Positions 52,450 to 63,198 are shown, counted from the stretch's first letter. The stretch: DNA of 64,000 nt from an uncultured Aquimarina sp. (GCA_947498705.1 CANMLW010000001.1:434001-498000), one strand, 5' to 3'. Program-made: numbers and translations. Notes: a model not told the origin generated them from the sequence alone.

Positions 52450-55419
52450 TTATAGCTTATAATTTAATGATAAATTAAATAATGTTCCTAACTGACTAAA
52501 ATGATAACCATCATAGGTCATTTGAGAGTAACGTTGGTTAAAAGTAATTAAGTTAGAATTGCTTTTAACCTGTGCAGGATCATTTAGTACAGCTTCTCCA
52601 GCCGCATTAAGCGCCTTAAACTCCCATTCGGGTAATATGTTTAGAATATTGTTAATATTTGCTGAAATTGTAAACTTATCTGTTGCATGAAAATTAATCC
52701 CCAGATCTGTCACAATTTTAGGAATAAATTCTGTTTTTAGATTGGTGTCCAAACCTTGCTGTCTAAAAGTGGTTTTTCCGAAGTACGTATTGTTTAATGA
52801 AAAGTCGAATTTACCAATTTCATAATTGGCTCCTAAAATCCATTTTGTTCTTGGTCTGGAGGTAAAGAATAATGCCTCTTGAGTTGCATTTACAACAGAT
52901 TGCCCAGCATTCGCTACAATTGCGGGGTTATTTACATCTCCTTCTCTTTCATTGTCGATTGTATAGTTACCAGAAAGACTGAAACCAAGTTCACCATTGG
53001 CTAATACTATGTTTTTGTAGTTAGCAACGACATCGATACCAGACGTTCTTGTGTCAATGGCATTCACAAAGAAACTAAGGTCGCTTAGGTTGTTATCATT
53101 TAATAGTTGATCTAAACTTGTATTACCTATACTGTTACCTACTGCATCTGTTGCGGTTTTTCCTATTTCTGTACTTAAAACTATTCTATCTTTAACTTCG
53201 ATATTGTAGTAATCTACTGTAAAATTGATATTACGATTCAATTTTGCACCAATACCTACCGTTATGTTTGTAGATTCTTCGGCATCTAGTTTTGGGATGT
53301 TTAATAATTTTGCTTGAGGCGATACATTGTTTATTAATCCACCAACCTGTATACCAGACCCCGGTACAAAGCTATATTGAGCTTTTTGAGTATATATTTG
53401 ATGTAGCGTAGGCGCTCTAAAACCTGTAGATATAGAGGCTCTTAGGGTTAGTTTATCCTCCAAGAATTTATAACGAGAACTTAGTTTCCAAACAAATGCC
53501 TCACCAAAATCACTATAATCTTCTAACCTTACTGTACCATTTACAAGAAAGTCCTCAGTAATATCGGCAGATATATCAAAATAACCTCCAAAATTGTAGC
53601 GATTAAATGTTCCAGAATTTTCTGGACTGTTTCCTGCAAATGAATCGGCACCACCACCATCATAAGAAGCGAGACTTCCTTCAAAAATCTCGAAGGTTTC
53701 TGTTCTAAACTCGGCACCAAAACCAATACTAACTTGATCAGACACTAATTTTGCAATATCGATGTTACCAACGCTATGTCTAAAACCTGTTCCTCCTGGA
53801 TCAAATGATAATGGACTGTTTTCTCTATATAATTCAGATCCCTGATTTATTTCTCCAGAATCAACAATTCCATTGTCATTGGCATCAATCCATGTTGACG
53901 GAGAGAATACTGTGTTTCTATTATGAGAATTATTTACTGTGTATGTTTGAGTATTACCTCCTGTTGTATAACTTAGGTCATAATTCCATCCGTTTTTCTC
54001 TGTTTTAAAACCAATAGTAGCATTGTAGTCATTAAGATCACCTTCAAAAGTAGGAACATATCCAATATAACTACCACCTGGTCCATCAGGAAAAAAATCT
54101 GCTAAATAGGGAAAAGCATCCAATGTTCTCCAATAAGGAGTTCTGTAGTTTGCAAAACTATTAACCTTTTTATATACATATGCAGCATTCATGTAAATTT
54201 CTGTATGCTCATTAATATTGTATCCCCCATTTACTAAAAACTTGGCTGCTGCAGTTTCTGGTGATCCATTAATATTTCCTGCATCTGGTTTTAGCGCTAA
54301 AAATTGATCAACATCTGCTCTTCCTTGTGTATTAGCAGCATTGATCTCTGCAAGTCTTGTATTATACTGTGGAGTACCCACATAATTAGTTTCAAACTCT
54401 TGTTGTGCTTCTGCGGCCGATAATCCTGTAAGAGTAGCTCCTCCGTTTAACGCTTGTCCACCTGCATCCAAATAGCTACCATAACTATTGGGATTGGTAA
54501 ATACAAAATCGCCAAATTCTCCTTCAGCATCTACGGTACCTGGGCGATTAGCAAGATTTACTTTAGAGAAGTCTACCGTATAATTAAAAAAGCCTTTGTC
54601 TTCACCGATAGTTGCACCATTATTAAGACTTATACCAATTGTTTCTCCATCTCCTTCAGAAGTTATTCCGGTTCTTAATGTTACCGACCCTTCATCTGGA
54701 TTGTCTTTCAAGATAATATTCATTACACCGGCGATGGCATCAGATCCATATTGTGCAGAAGCTCCATCTCTTAATATTTCTACCCGTTTGATTGCATCGG
54801 TTGGTATTGCCGAAATATCAGAGCCAGTCTCACCTCTTCCTGGAGAGGTTTGTGTATATAATAATGCACTTAGATTTTTACGCTTACCATTTATTAATAC
54901 CAAGGTTCTACTTGGTCCCATATTTCTAATTTCATATGGATCTAATAAGGAGGTTGCATCATTAACAGGGGTTTGTACCGTGTTAAAAGAAGGTATTTTG
55001 TATTGTAATGCTTTGTCGAATGTTATTTGTCCCGTAGATGCCAATTCTTTGGCTGGTAGCACATCAACAGGAAGCGAAGTGGTCGTGTTACTTCTTGGTA
55101 AAGCCCTGGAACCAACCAGGATAATTTCTTCTAATTCTGAACCGCTTGATAAAGTTATGTTTATAGTTTGTTGTGATCCTACTGCTACTTCTTGTGTGTT
55201 GAAACCTACATAGCTAAAAATTAAGGTTCCTTCTGGATTTACTTCAATACTATATTTACCATCAAAGTCTGTTGTCGATCCATTATTAGTTCCTTTTTCG
55301 ATAATATTTACCCCGGGTAAAGGAGAACCGTCAGAGTCTTTTACTACACCTGTGACCGTTTGCTGCGCAAAGAACAGATTGGTGAATAAGCCGAATAAAA
55401 TGATTGTGATTTGTTTCAT
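52450..55419 (-). CDS. TonB-dependent receptor with carboxypeptidase-type N-terminal domain
   Basis: Signal peptide MKQITIILFGLFTNLFFAQ precedes a carboxypeptidase regulatory-like domain (VTGVVKDSDGSPLPGVNIIE, about 21-95). Then come the plug (about 115-240, with MGPSRTLVLINGKRK and VEILRDGASAQYGSDAIAGV) and a 22-strand barrel to the C-terminal aromatic strand LGTLFNLSLNYKL. The barrel has the typical YRFLEDKLTLRASISTGFRAPT-like motif seen as LRASISTGFRAPTLHQIY. It imports a ligand across the outer membrane using TonB energy. The extended N-terminal domain is typical of Bacteroidota receptors. No SusD partner is adjacent, so it belongs to the SusD-free type. The substrate is unknown. Confidence 0.92.
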   Translation of the reverse strand: MKQITIILFGLFTNLFFAQQTVTGVVKDSDGSPLPGVNIIEKGTNNGSTTDFDGKYSIEVNPEGTLIFSYVGFNTQEVAVGSQQTINITLSSGSELEEIILVGSRALPRSNTTTSLPVDVLPAKELASTGQITFDKALQYKIPSFNTVQTPVNDATSLLDPYEIRNMGPSRTLVLINGKRKNLSALLYTQTSPGRGETGSDISAIPTDAIKRVEILRDGASAQYGSDAIAGVMNIILKDNPDEGSVTLRTGITSEGDGETIGISLNNGATIGEDKGFFNYTVDFSKVNLANRPGTVDAEGEFGDFVFTNPNSYGSYLDAGGQALNGGATLTGLSAAEAQQEFETNYVGTPQYNTRLAEINAANTQGRADVDQFLALKPDAGNINGSPETAAAKFLVNGGYNINEHTEIYMNAAYVYKKVNSFANYRTPYWRTLDAFPYLADFFPDGPGGSYIGYVPTFEGDLNDYNATIGFKTEKNGWNYDLSYTTGGNTQTYTVNNSHNRNTVFSPSTWIDANDNGIVDSGEINQGSELYRENSPLSFDPGGTGFRHSVGNIDIAKLVSDQVSIGFGAEFRTETFEIFEGSLASYDGGGADSFAGNSPENSGTFNRYNFGGYFDISADITEDFLVNGTVRLEDYSDFGEAFVWKLSSRYKFLEDKLTLRASISTGFRAPTLHQIYTQKAQYSFVPGSGIQVGGLINNVSPQAKLLNIPKLDAEESTNITVGIGAKLNRNINFTVDYYNIEVKDRIVLSTEIGKTATDAVGNSIGNTSLDQLLNDNNLSDLSFFVNAIDTRTSGIDVVANYKNIVLANGELGFSLSGNYTIDNEREGDVNNPAIVANAGQSVVNATQEALFFTSRPRTKWILGANYEIGKFDFSLNNTYFGKTTFRQQGLDTNLKTEFIPKIVTDLGINFHATDKFTISANINNILNILPEWEFKALNAAGEAVLNDPAQVKSNSNLITFNQRYSQMTYDGYHFSQLGTLFNLSLNYKL

Positions 55420-55514
55420 ATAATAGTTTTAATTTAAGATGATTTGACCTACAATATATCCAAAAACACGCTTATTTTCATTTATTTTTAACAGTTTTTT
55501 TGAATTATCAATAA

Positions 55515-55542
55515 AAAAACCAGGCTATTTAGCCTGGTTTTT
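55515..55542 (-). terminator. Intrinsic terminator after the 171-residue protein gene
   Basis: AAAAACCAGGCT and AGCCTGGTTTTT form a 12-bp stem with a four-base loop; T-runs follow on the minus strand. It lies 29 bases past the stop of the gene at 55572-56087. Confidence 0.85.
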
Positions 55543-55571
55543 CCGCCTTATTTTTTATGCTATTTAAAGAG

Positions 55572-56087
55572 TTAATCTGCCTTGTATACTTTAGCGATTA
55601 CCTGATCGATTGTTTCATTATACATTTCTAAAACAAAGTTTTTATCGGCGTCAAAATGTCCGATACAATTATCCTTATCTCCAAAATTAACAACATAATA
55701 ACTGTTACTAAGTGGTCTTACTTTTGCCTCTTTTTCAGGAATGTCAGAAAATGTCATTACATGTCCTTTGGTATCTGGTGTAATTGTATAGGTTCCCATG
55801 TCTGTAGTGGCCATGGATTTTTGAACCGAAACTTCTTCGTCTGTGTACACAGCTGCCTGATTGGTTTTGCTGTCATCATCGGGATTTAGCTTTATTTTAC
55901 TTTTTTTAGTAATAACCTCTTGTTTTTTTATTACTTTTTCTTCACCGTTTGCACCTTTTATTCTTATAGTTTTGGTTACAATTTCTTCTGATGAATTTTC
56001 TTTACCCTCAATTTGGTCTGTTTGTGCGTAACTTACTGTAGTACCTACCATTAATGCTACAGTAATTAAAGTTTTAAATTTTTTCAT
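55572..56087 (-). CDS. Secreted hypothetical protein
   Basis: I do not recognise this 171-residue protein. The first 21 residues (MKKFKTLITVALMVGTTVSYA) form a signal peptide. The next 50 residues are strongly charged and Lys/Glu rich (EEIVTKTIRIKGANGEEKVI, then KKQEVITKKSKIK), possibly an extended or coiled segment. The last 100 residues look like one compact domain with MGTYTITPDTKGHVMTFSD and a single Cys in DKDNCIGHFD. It has its own terminator, and its gene lies between the TonB receptor and ychF on the minus strand. It is probably periplasmic; the function is unknown. Confidence 0.65.
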   Translation of the reverse strand: MKKFKTLITVALMVGTTVSYAQTDQIEGKENSSEEIVTKTIRIKGANGEEKVIKKQEVITKKSKIKLNPDDDSKTNQAAVYTDEEVSVQKSMATTDMGTYTITPDTKGHVMTFSDIPEKEAKVRPLSNSYYVVNFGDKDNCIGHFDADKNFVLEMYNETIDQVIAKVYKAD

Positions 56088-56230
56088 TTGACTTGTTATT
56101 TGTACTTAAAATTACAAAAAAATAAAAAATTATAAATAGAAATTTATAACTTAAAAAATAGTTCCCAAAGAATCGTAGAGGGTAATGTTACTTAAAAAAA
56201 TGTATAAAATTGCATCTTAAGGGCTTTGTA

Positions 56231-56263
56231 TTTGCTAACTAATAAGGAATACTGTTATCTTTG
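56231..56263 (+). promoter_or_regulatory. Bacteroidete-type promoter of ychF
   Basis: TTTG at 56231-56234 and TATCTTTG at 56256-56263 match the -33 and -7 (TANNTTTG) elements used by the main sigma factor of Bacteroidota, with 21 bases between. The start codon is 60 bases downstream of the -7 box. It is the best promoter match I found in the window. Confidence 0.65.
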
Positions 56264-56322
56264 CACTCTTAAAATTTAGGATATTTATTATAAGATATTC
56301 TAATCATCATAATATACATAAC

Positions 56323-57417
56323 ATGAAAGCAGGAATCGTAGGATTACCTAATGTTGGAAAATCAACATTGTTTAATTGTTTATCAAATGCAAAAGCACAA
56401 AGTGCAAATTTTCCATTTTGTACTATAGAGCCTAATATAGGTGTGGTAAATGTACCAGACCCCCGATTAGAAAAATTAGAAGAATTAGTAAATCCAGAAC
56501 GTGTACTTCCTGCCACAGTAGAGATAGTCGATATTGCCGGACTCGTAAAAGGAGCTAGTAAAGGAGAGGGGCTTGGAAATCAGTTTTTAGGTAATATTAG
56601 AGAAACTGATGCAATTATACATGTATTACGATGTTTTGACAATGATAATATAGTGCATGTTGATGGTTCTGTAGATCCAATTAGAGATAAAGAAACTATT
56701 GATACAGAGTTGCAGTTAAAAGACCTTGAAACGTTAGAAAAAAAATTAGACAAAATAAAAAGGGCAGCCAAAACAGGAAATAAAGAAGCACAAAAGGAAG
56801 AATCGGTTTTGTTGGCATTAAAAGATGGCCTTGAAGCAGGAACTTCTATAAGAGCTATAGCAGTGTCTGAAGATGACCATGAAGCTTATGTGAAACCATT
56901 ACAGTTTATTACTGATAAGCCCGTTTTGTATGTTTGCAATGTGGATGAAAGCGCAGCTGTAAATGGAAATGAATATGTAAATAAAGTAAAAGAGGCCGTA
57001 GCTAGCGAAAATGCAGAAGTTATTGTACTAGCTGTAGGTACTGAAGCCGATATTACAGAACTAGAAGATTATGAAGAAAGACAACTTTTCTTGCAGGATA
57101 TGGGCTTAGAAGAACCAGGCTCTTCTGTGCTGATTCGTGCTGCTTATAAACTGTTAAACCAGCAAACTTATTTTACTGCTGGGGCGAAAGAAGTAAGAGC
57201 TTGGACAATAAATATAGGAGCGACAGCTCCGCAGGCAGCTGGAGTAATTCATACAGATTTTGAAAAAGGATTTATTAGGGCAGAAGTTATTAAGTATGAG
57301 GATTTTGTGACATTTGGTAGTGAAGCAAAAGTAAAAGAAGCTGGTAAGCTTGGAGTAGAGGGAAAAACATATGTTGTTAATGATGGAGATGTTATGCATT
57401 TCTTATTTAATGTATAA
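56323..57417 (+). CDS. ychF: Redox-regulated ATPase / GTP-binding protein YchF
   Basis: The 364-residue protein has the OBG-family P-loop [14 protein letters not shown], the switch region [31 protein letters not shown] and the base-recognition motif NVDES, where the Asp that would specify guanine is changed, as in YchF, which prefers ATP. A helical insert (about 130-200) and a C-terminal TGS domain ([32 protein letters not shown]) follow. It binds the ribosome and is linked to stress response. A classical promoter precedes it and a strong terminator follows. Confidence 0.93.
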   Translation: MKAGIVGLPNVGKSTLFNCLSNAKAQSANFPFCTIEPNIGVVNVPDPRLEKLEELVNPERVLPATVEIVDIAGLVKGASKGEGLGNQFLGNIRETDAIIHVLRCFDNDNIVHVDGSVDPIRDKETIDTELQLKDLETLEKKLDKIKRAAKTGNKEAQKEESVLLALKDGLEAGTSIRAIAVSEDDHEAYVKPLQFITDKPVLYVCNVDESAAVNGNEYVNKVKEAVASENAEVIVLAVGTEADITELEDYEERQLFLQDMGLEEPGSSVLIRAAYKLLNQQTYFTAGAKEVRAWTINIGATAPQAAGVIHTDFEKGFIRAEVIKYEDFVTFGSEAKVKEAGKLGVEGKTYVVNDGDVMHFLFNV

Positions 57418-57438
57418 AATATATTAGTAGATATACCC

Positions 57439-57471
57439 AAAACCTCTTAGATGTTTCTAAGAGGTTTTTTT
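57439..57471 (+). terminator. Intrinsic terminator after ychF
   Basis: AAAACCTCTTAGA (57439-57451) pairs with TCTAAGAGGTTTT (57456-57468), then T-run. The ATG at 57451 that would open the EamA frame upstream falls inside this hairpin, which argues against it as a start. Confidence 0.85.
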
Positions 57472-57531
57472 GAATATAGGAAGTTTTATAAATCATTTTT
57501 TTATGATTGTAATCATAATCGTTTTTTTCTA

Positions 57532-58419
57532 ATGCAAAGCTCCAGAGTTGTTACATCCGGCATTATATTGGCTATAGTAGGGGTGGTGTTGTTTTCTGCA
57601 AAAGCAGTAATGGTAAAGCTGGCATATAGGTATCATGCAAGTGTAGAGCATTTGTTATTGTTTCGAATGCTATTCTCACTGCCATTTTATATTGCAATAG
57701 CATTTATTAAAAAACCTTCTAAATCCTTAAAAGTTAATCCATCAGATTATCTTTGGTTACTTTTTTTTGGTTTTATAGGATATTATCTGGCAAGTTACTT
57801 CGATTTTTTGGGACTTCGGTTTATCAAAGCAGGACTAGAACGTATTATTTTATTTATTTACCCTACATTAGTGCTGATTATTTCAAGAATATTTTTGAAA
57901 AAATATATTACCAATCAACAGATTTTTGCAATAATTATTACCTATTTTGGAGTGGTTGTTTCTTTTTGGGGAGAGCTTGATTTCAAAACTTCTAATCTTG
58001 CTATTGGTGGCTTCTTAATTTTTCTAAGTGCTTTGACGTATGCTATGTATATTGTTGGTAGTGGTTGGCTTATTCCTAAATTTGGTACGGTACGATTTAC
58101 CTCGTATGCAATGATTATAGCTTCTTTATGTATTATAGTTCAATATTTAATTTGGGATAGAGGCAATATAGTAGCATACCCTATCGAAGTTTATATATTG
58201 GCACTATTGATGGCAGTGTTTTCTACAATTATACCATCTTTCATGGTTTCATCTGCTATCGAAAAACTAGGGGCTTCTAATTTTTCGATAGTAGCAAGTA
58301 TAGGTCCTATTTCTACAATAATATTAGCATATTTCTTTTTAGATGAGAGTTTATCTTTATTACAAGTTTTTGGGGGACTTGTGGTGATTTTTGGAATATA
58401 CTATAGTAGAAAAAAATAA
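57532..58419 (+). CDS. EamA-family (DMT) transporter
   Basis: The frame runs from an ATG at 57451 inside the ychF terminator; the ATG at 57532 (MQSSRVVTSGIILAIVG) is the better start (295 residues). Ten hydrophobic segments form two EamA repeats, typical of drug/metabolite transporters. The first repeat has FSAKAVMVKLAYRYHASVEH and the second SAIEKLGASNFSIVASIGPIS near the end. These are inner-membrane exporters or importers of small metabolites; the substrate is unknown. It lies after ychF and before a histidine kinase, without an operon partner. Confidence 0.85.
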   Translation: MQSSRVVTSGIILAIVGVVLFSAKAVMVKLAYRYHASVEHLLLFRMLFSLPFYIAIAFIKKPSKSLKVNPSDYLWLLFFGFIGYYLASYFDFLGLRFIKAGLERIILFIYPTLVLIISRIFLKKYITNQQIFAIIITYFGVVVSFWGELDFKTSNLAIGGFLIFLSALTYAMYIVGSGWLIPKFGTVRFTSYAMIIASLCIIVQYLIWDRGNIVAYPIEVYILALLMAVFSTIIPSFMVSSAIEKLGASNFSIVASIGPISTIILAYFFLDESLSLLQVFGGLVVIFGIYYSRKK

Positions 58420-58734
58420 GATGATTTGTTATTAGATATTTTTTTAGTTTATGAATCTGAACAATTTTGGGTTTAAGAAGACAAAAATTCAATAAAAAAA
58501 ACTTGATCAACAAGTTGTTAAAATAGGTACATGATTTACAATATCTGTTTCTACTATGTATAAGAATAGGCATGTAGAACACCTAAAAAAGAATAATAAT
58601 AATATAATTTGATTAAAGAATGTAATGAATCATTAGTTAATGTGACTCAAATTGTAACCTTTGTTTAAGTACATTTAAAATTAAAATGTTATTTTTAAAA
58701 GTATAATTGAATTAATAATTAAACAATATAATTT
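58420..58734. other. 315-base intergenic region before the hybrid kinase
   Basis: Very AT-rich. A short inverted repeat AACTTG/CAAGTT (58500-58516) has no U-run. TAACCTTTG at 58655-58663 is a -7-like sequence with one extra base and no matching -33 box. No gene is evident. Confidence 0.45.
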
Positions 58735-60936
58735 TTGTTTTTGGTAAGGGCTCTTTCAAATAAAACTAGTATTACAATATGTTTTATAGCGTTTTTTTCA
58801 TTTTTTGTTCAATCGCAAAAAGATGTAAAAAATGTTACTAATGACAGTTTAGAGGTATTGATGAATAAATCATTAAGCTTGTTGTTTGACGAAAATAAGG
58901 TTAAACAGTCTCTGGAATATGCTATAAAGATGATTGATTATGCCAATGAATTGGATAGCGATTATTATAAAAGTAAAGGCTTTTATATAATGGCTGCAAA
59001 TTATGAATCAATTTCTGATTACCAGAGTGCTGAAAAAAATTATAAAGAATCTTTGAGATATGCAAAACGAAATGGAGATTCATTATTAACGGCATACATT
59101 TATAATGGGCTTGGTAACATATCTGTATACTTAACAGAAAATAAAGAAACAGGGATTGATTACTATAATAAATCACTCGCACTAGGGTCAAAATTTGAAA
59201 AATATAATCAACATCCAGCCACAATTAATCTTGCATGGTCATACCTAGACCTTAATAAGTTTGATAAAGCATATCCCTATCTGGTTAAGTCAGAAGAATT
59301 ACTTTCTAAGGTAAAAAGAGAAGATATAAATGCAAATTGTGAAATTCAATTTTTAAAAGCTCGATATTTTTTAGGTAAGAATGAATATGAGAAGGTATAC
59401 AAACATTTTGATGAAGCATTAAAAATTGCCAAAACTAATAAGTTACCTAGATTAGCAAAAACGATACATGAAACAAGAGCTAAAATGTATGATAGTCTGG
59501 GAGATTACAGAAAAGCATATAAAGATATTCTTGCGGTTCAAAAACTGAATTTAGAGTTGAAAGCAGATTTGATCGAAGTTACAAGAATGAATTTTATTAT
59601 CGATGGTTATAAAAAAGAACTTGAAGATATTAAGAAAGAAAAGGAGTATCAGGCAATTTTAAATAAAAATAGTAAGGTTATAAATTTAATTTCTGGGATC
59701 GGTTTTTTATGTATGCTTGGAGCGTTTATCTTTTTATACTTTAGTTTTCGTTCTAACAAAAAGCTAACAGCAGTTTTAAAAGAAAAGAACGAAGAGTTAT
59801 TATTGTCTAAATCAAAGGCAGAAAAGCTTACAGAAGTAAAGTCACAGTTTATTTCTACCGTTAGTCATGAGTTGAGAACTCCGTTATATGGAGTAGTAGG
59901 AATCACAACATTGTTACTAGAGGATAAAGATATTACATCAAAGCATGAGAAATTATTAAAATCACTCAAGTTTTCTGGAGACTATTTACTAGATCTTATC
60001 AATAAGGTATTGAAAATTGGTAAAATCGAATCTAAAAATGAGAAACTGGCAAAAACACCTACCAATTTACGATTACTTTCAGAAAACTTACTGCATTCTT
60101 TCGAGTATCAGGCAAAAAATAAAAACAATGAGTTAATACTTCAAATTCCCGATGAATTGCCGGATATTTTAAACGTGGATTCACTTAAAATATCAGAAGT
60201 TTTAATTAATCTTATAGGGAATTCATCAAAATTTACTGAAAATGGAAAGATATGGCTTCGAATAAAAATTCTTTCAATAGATAAAGAATTTATTACTATT
60301 CGGTATGAAGTAGAAGATGATGGAGTTGGGATTCCTGAAGATAAAAAAGAATTTGTCTTTGAAAAATTTTCTCAGATTGGACGAGAATTTAATAAATCTG
60401 AGGGGACAGGGTTAGGGCTTTCTATTGTGAAAAATCTACTTAAAATGATGGAAAGCGATATTTTTCTAGATAATAAAGAAGGAAGAGGTACTCGTTTTTA
60501 TTTTGATTTACAATTAGAGATTATTGATGAAAAGAATAATGAAGATATTAGCAGTAATAATAATCCAATAAACAGTGTATATAAAAAGATATTAGTTGCA
60601 GAGGATAATAAGATAAATCAAATTGTTACTAAAAACCTGTTGCATTTAATAGGATATGATTGTGTTATTGTAGAAAACGGATTTAATGCTTTGCAAATGG
60701 TTAAAAAGGAAGAGTTCGATTTGGTATTAATGGATCTTAATATGCCATATCTTAATGGTATGGAATCTACAAGAAGAATACGAGAGTTCGATCAAGAGAC
60801 ACCAATAATTGCATTAACAGCCTCAGAATTAAGCGAAGTCGAAACCGAATGTATGAGCGTTGGGATGAATGATATTATAAATAAACCTCTAAATAAGAAC
60901 GATCTTAAAACTATTATTGCAAAACATTTGGTATAA
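58735..60936 (+). CDS. TPR-containing hybrid sensor histidine kinase / response regulator
   Basis: After an N-terminal signal-like helix (about 13-27) come TPR-type repeats to about residue 310, so a periplasmic or outer sensor. A transmembrane helix (about 314-338) and short coiled coil lead to the HisKA domain with His378 in STVSHELRTPLYG. The HATPase_c domain shows NLIGNSSKFTENG, DDGVGIPEDKKEFVFEKFSQ and GTGLGLSIVKNLL. The C-terminal receiver has the phospho-acceptor Asp667 in LVLMDLNMPYLNG and the conserved Lys in INKPLNKND. No DNA-binding output or partner regulator is adjacent, so the target is elsewhere. The start is TTG (58735), with no ATG in the right place; the exact start is uncertain. 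Confidence 0.88.
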   Translation: MFLVRALSNKTSITICFIAFFSFFVQSQKDVKNVTNDSLEVLMNKSLSLLFDENKVKQSLEYAIKMIDYANELDSDYYKSKGFYIMAANYESISDYQSAEKNYKESLRYAKRNGDSLLTAYIYNGLGNISVYLTENKETGIDYYNKSLALGSKFEKYNQHPATINLAWSYLDLNKFDKAYPYLVKSEELLSKVKREDINANCEIQFLKARYFLGKNEYEKVYKHFDEALKIAKTNKLPRLAKTIHETRAKMYDSLGDYRKAYKDILAVQKLNLELKADLIEVTRMNFIIDGYKKELEDIKKEKEYQAILNKNSKVINLISGIGFLCMLGAFIFLYFSFRSNKKLTAVLKEKNEELLLSKSKAEKLTEVKSQFISTVSHELRTPLYGVVGITTLLLEDKDITSKHEKLLKSLKFSGDYLLDLINKVLKIGKIESKNEKLAKTPTNLRLLSENLLHSFEYQAKNKNNELILQIPDELPDILNVDSLKISEVLINLIGNSSKFTENGKIWLRIKILSIDKEFITIRYEVEDDGVGIPEDKKEFVFEKFSQIGREFNKSEGTGLGLSIVKNLLKMMESDIFLDNKEGRGTRFYFDLQLEIIDEKNNEDISSNNNPINSVYKKILVAEDNKINQIVTKNLLHLIGYDCVIVENGFNALQMVKKEEFDLVLMDLNMPYLNGMESTRRIREFDQETPIIALTASELSEVETECMSVGMNDIINKPLNKNDLKTIIAKHLV

Positions 60937-61267
60937 GAATTGTTGTAAAATAATTGATTATATAACAATTTGTTGGGTTTATGTATAGATATGATGCTAC
61001 ATTTATAGCGTTTAATGTCCCGGTTTCTTTCTCCTATCTTTTATAAAAATTTACTATAAGTCGATACAGTATTCGTCTTATTTTTATATTATTTATTATG
61101 TTAAGATTGTTTGTTGGGTAGATTCTAATTAGAAATTGGATTGCCTATAGAGTTATACTAAATTATTAATAAAAACAGATAAAGTACATTCAAATTGTAT
61201 ATTTGCAATAATAAAACTGAAACAGAAGGCGTTTTTTAGTTTAATAATAAATAGTTAAAAAAATAGA
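60937..61267. other. 331-base intergenic region
   Basis: A perfect 12-base palindrome TTCTAATTAGAA lies at 61123-61134, and TTTGTTGGGT occurs twice (near 60969 and 61109). A weak 7-bp inverted repeat AATTGTT/AACAATT (60938-60970) follows the kinase gene without a U-run. A -7 box is listed separately. No gene. Confidence 0.45.
61198..61205 (+). promoter_or_regulatory. -7 box of the M61 peptidase gene
   Basis: TATATTTG is a perfect TANNTTTG element 62 bases before the ATG. No TTTG/TTG lies 17-23 bases upstream, so the promoter is only half supported. Confidence 0.35.
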
Positions 61268-63145
61268 ATGAGAAAAATAGTATCCAAAATCTTTATTGGT
61301 GCATTATTAGTGAGTTGTGGTACAAAAAACACAATTAATGATTTAGCAGTAACATTACCAATAGACGCATCTATCGATTTGATGCAGATAAAAAATGATA
61401 AAGTTCCTGTTATTATAAATCCAGGACGGATTACCAGCGATACTATAAAGTACTATATGCCAAAAGTTGTTCAGGGTACCTATGCAGTAAGTGATTTTGG
61501 GAAATTTGTAGATGATTTCAAAGCTATTGATTACGAAGGAAATGTACTTAAAGTTGAAAAAATAGATGAAAATACTTGGGTAATACCTAATGCTCAGAAA
61601 TTAGATAAAATAAACTATTTGGTTAATGATACGTTTGACATAGAAGGCTCGGATTTGGGAACTCCATTTTCTCCATCAGGAACCAATATAGAACCCGAAA
61701 ATTTTGTTTTGAACCTACATGGGTTTATAGGGTATTTTGATTTATTGAAAAATAATCAATATAGACTAGAAGTTGCTGCTCCCAGCAGTATGAAAAGAAC
61801 CTCTGCTTTACAAAAAACTAGCTCTGAAAATCGTAAAGATGGAGCTATTACCATAGATAAATATGCTGCAAATCGATATTTTGAGATTACCGACAACCCT
61901 ATGATGTATGGTAATCTTGATGTAGAAGAATTTATGGTTGGAGATATCAAAATAGTATTAAGTGTATTTTCTCCTAACAAGGTTCATACTGCTACCAAAA
62001 TAAAGGAAACGGTTTTTAAAATGATGAAAGGGCAGAAGGCATATATGGGAGATATCGATAGTACACCTCGGTATGATATTTATTTATACCTGGCATCAGG
62101 AGAGCAAAATTCACCTACTGGTTATGGAGCATTAGAACACCATACATCTACCGTAGTAGTTTTGCCAGAACAAATGCCAGATGAAGCATTGGCATCATCA
62201 ATGATCGATGTTGTGTCTCATGAGTTTTTTCATATAGTCACACCCCTTAGTGTACATTCTGAAGATGTGCATTACTTTGACTATAATGAGCCAACTTTCT
62301 CTAAGCACTTATGGATGTATGAAGGAGTTACAGAGTATTTTGCTACTCTTTTTCAAGTGAATCAGGAGATTGTAGAAGAAAGAGCTTTTTACGATAAAAT
62401 AATGGATAAAATAAGAGGAGCAGCAAGTTATGATGATACTATGAGTTTTACAGAAATGAGCGAAAACATTTTAGAACAACCATATGCTTCTAATTATATC
62501 AATGTATATGAAAAAGGGGCATTGATAGGAATGTGCATTGATATTTTAATGAGAGAAGAGAGTAATGGTAGTCGTGGTATTTTGTCTTTAATGAAAGAAT
62601 TGTCATTAAAATACGGTAAAAACAAACCTTTTGAAGACGATAGATTGATAGAAGAACTTACAGAAATGACATATCCCTCTGTCGGCGATTTCTTAAAAAC
62701 ACATGTTGAAGGAAAAACTCCTATATCTTATGAAAAATTCTTTGAAAAAGTCGGGCTTTCAGTCTCTTCAGAAAAAGTAGGAACCAATTATATTCACAAT
62801 TCTGGAGCAATGATTGTAGCTGGGGATCAGGAAAAAGGTACAATATTTTTTAATGAGTTGGTATTGAATAATAGTTTTTGGGCAGATAATGGAGTTAAAC
62901 CAAATGATGATATTGTAGCGATAAATGGAGAAAAATTAACCATCCAAAATGCTAATAATGTTTTAGGAGCCACTTTTCAGTGGCAAGAAGGGGATGATCT
63001 TGAGATTAAACTAAATAGAGCAGGAGAAGAAATTGTGATCAAAACAAAGGTTGCCAAATCATTTACACAGGCAAAAGTATTGATGGTAAATAAAAAAGCG
63101 ACCCAGAAACAGACAGAGCTTAGAAATGCATGGCTAAAAGGCTAA
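61268..63145 (+). CDS. M61-family metallopeptidase lipoprotein with PDZ domain
   Basis: The N-terminus MRKIVSKIFIGALLVSCG ends in a lipobox, so the protein is anchored by Cys17. The N-terminal part is the M61 beta domain (about 20-190). The zinc motif HEFFH is at residues 318-322 and the third ligand lies in LWMYEGVTEYFA, with Glu352. A PDZ domain (about 500-600, DNGVKPNDDIVAINGEKL) closes it. M61 peptidases (glycyl aminopeptidase type) remove N-terminal residues, and the PDZ domain probably selects the substrate C-terminus. Typical family length is about 600, matching 625 here. It should face the periplasm or cell surface. Confidence 0.88.
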   Translation: MRKIVSKIFIGALLVSCGTKNTINDLAVTLPIDASIDLMQIKNDKVPVIINPGRITSDTIKYYMPKVVQGTYAVSDFGKFVDDFKAIDYEGNVLKVEKIDENTWVIPNAQKLDKINYLVNDTFDIEGSDLGTPFSPSGTNIEPENFVLNLHGFIGYFDLLKNNQYRLEVAAPSSMKRTSALQKTSSENRKDGAITIDKYAANRYFEITDNPMMYGNLDVEEFMVGDIKIVLSVFSPNKVHTATKIKETVFKMMKGQKAYMGDIDSTPRYDIYLYLASGEQNSPTGYGALEHHTSTVVVLPEQMPDEALASSMIDVVSHEFFHIVTPLSVHSEDVHYFDYNEPTFSKHLWMYEGVTEYFATLFQVNQEIVEERAFYDKIMDKIRGAASYDDTMSFTEMSENILEQPYASNYINVYEKGALIGMCIDILMREESNGSRGILSLMKELSLKYGKNKPFEDDRLIEELTEMTYPSVGDFLKTHVEGKTPISYEKFFEKVGLSVSSEKVGTNYIHNSGAMIVAGDQEKGTIFFNELVLNNSFWADNGVKPNDDIVAINGEKLTIQNANNVLGATFQWQEGDDLEIKLNRAGEEIVIKTKVAKSFTQAKVLMVNKKATQKQTELRNAWLKG

Positions 63146-63198
63146 TTAAAATACATCAATTAAGTATTAAATAATTGGTTAAAAATAAATTTACTAGT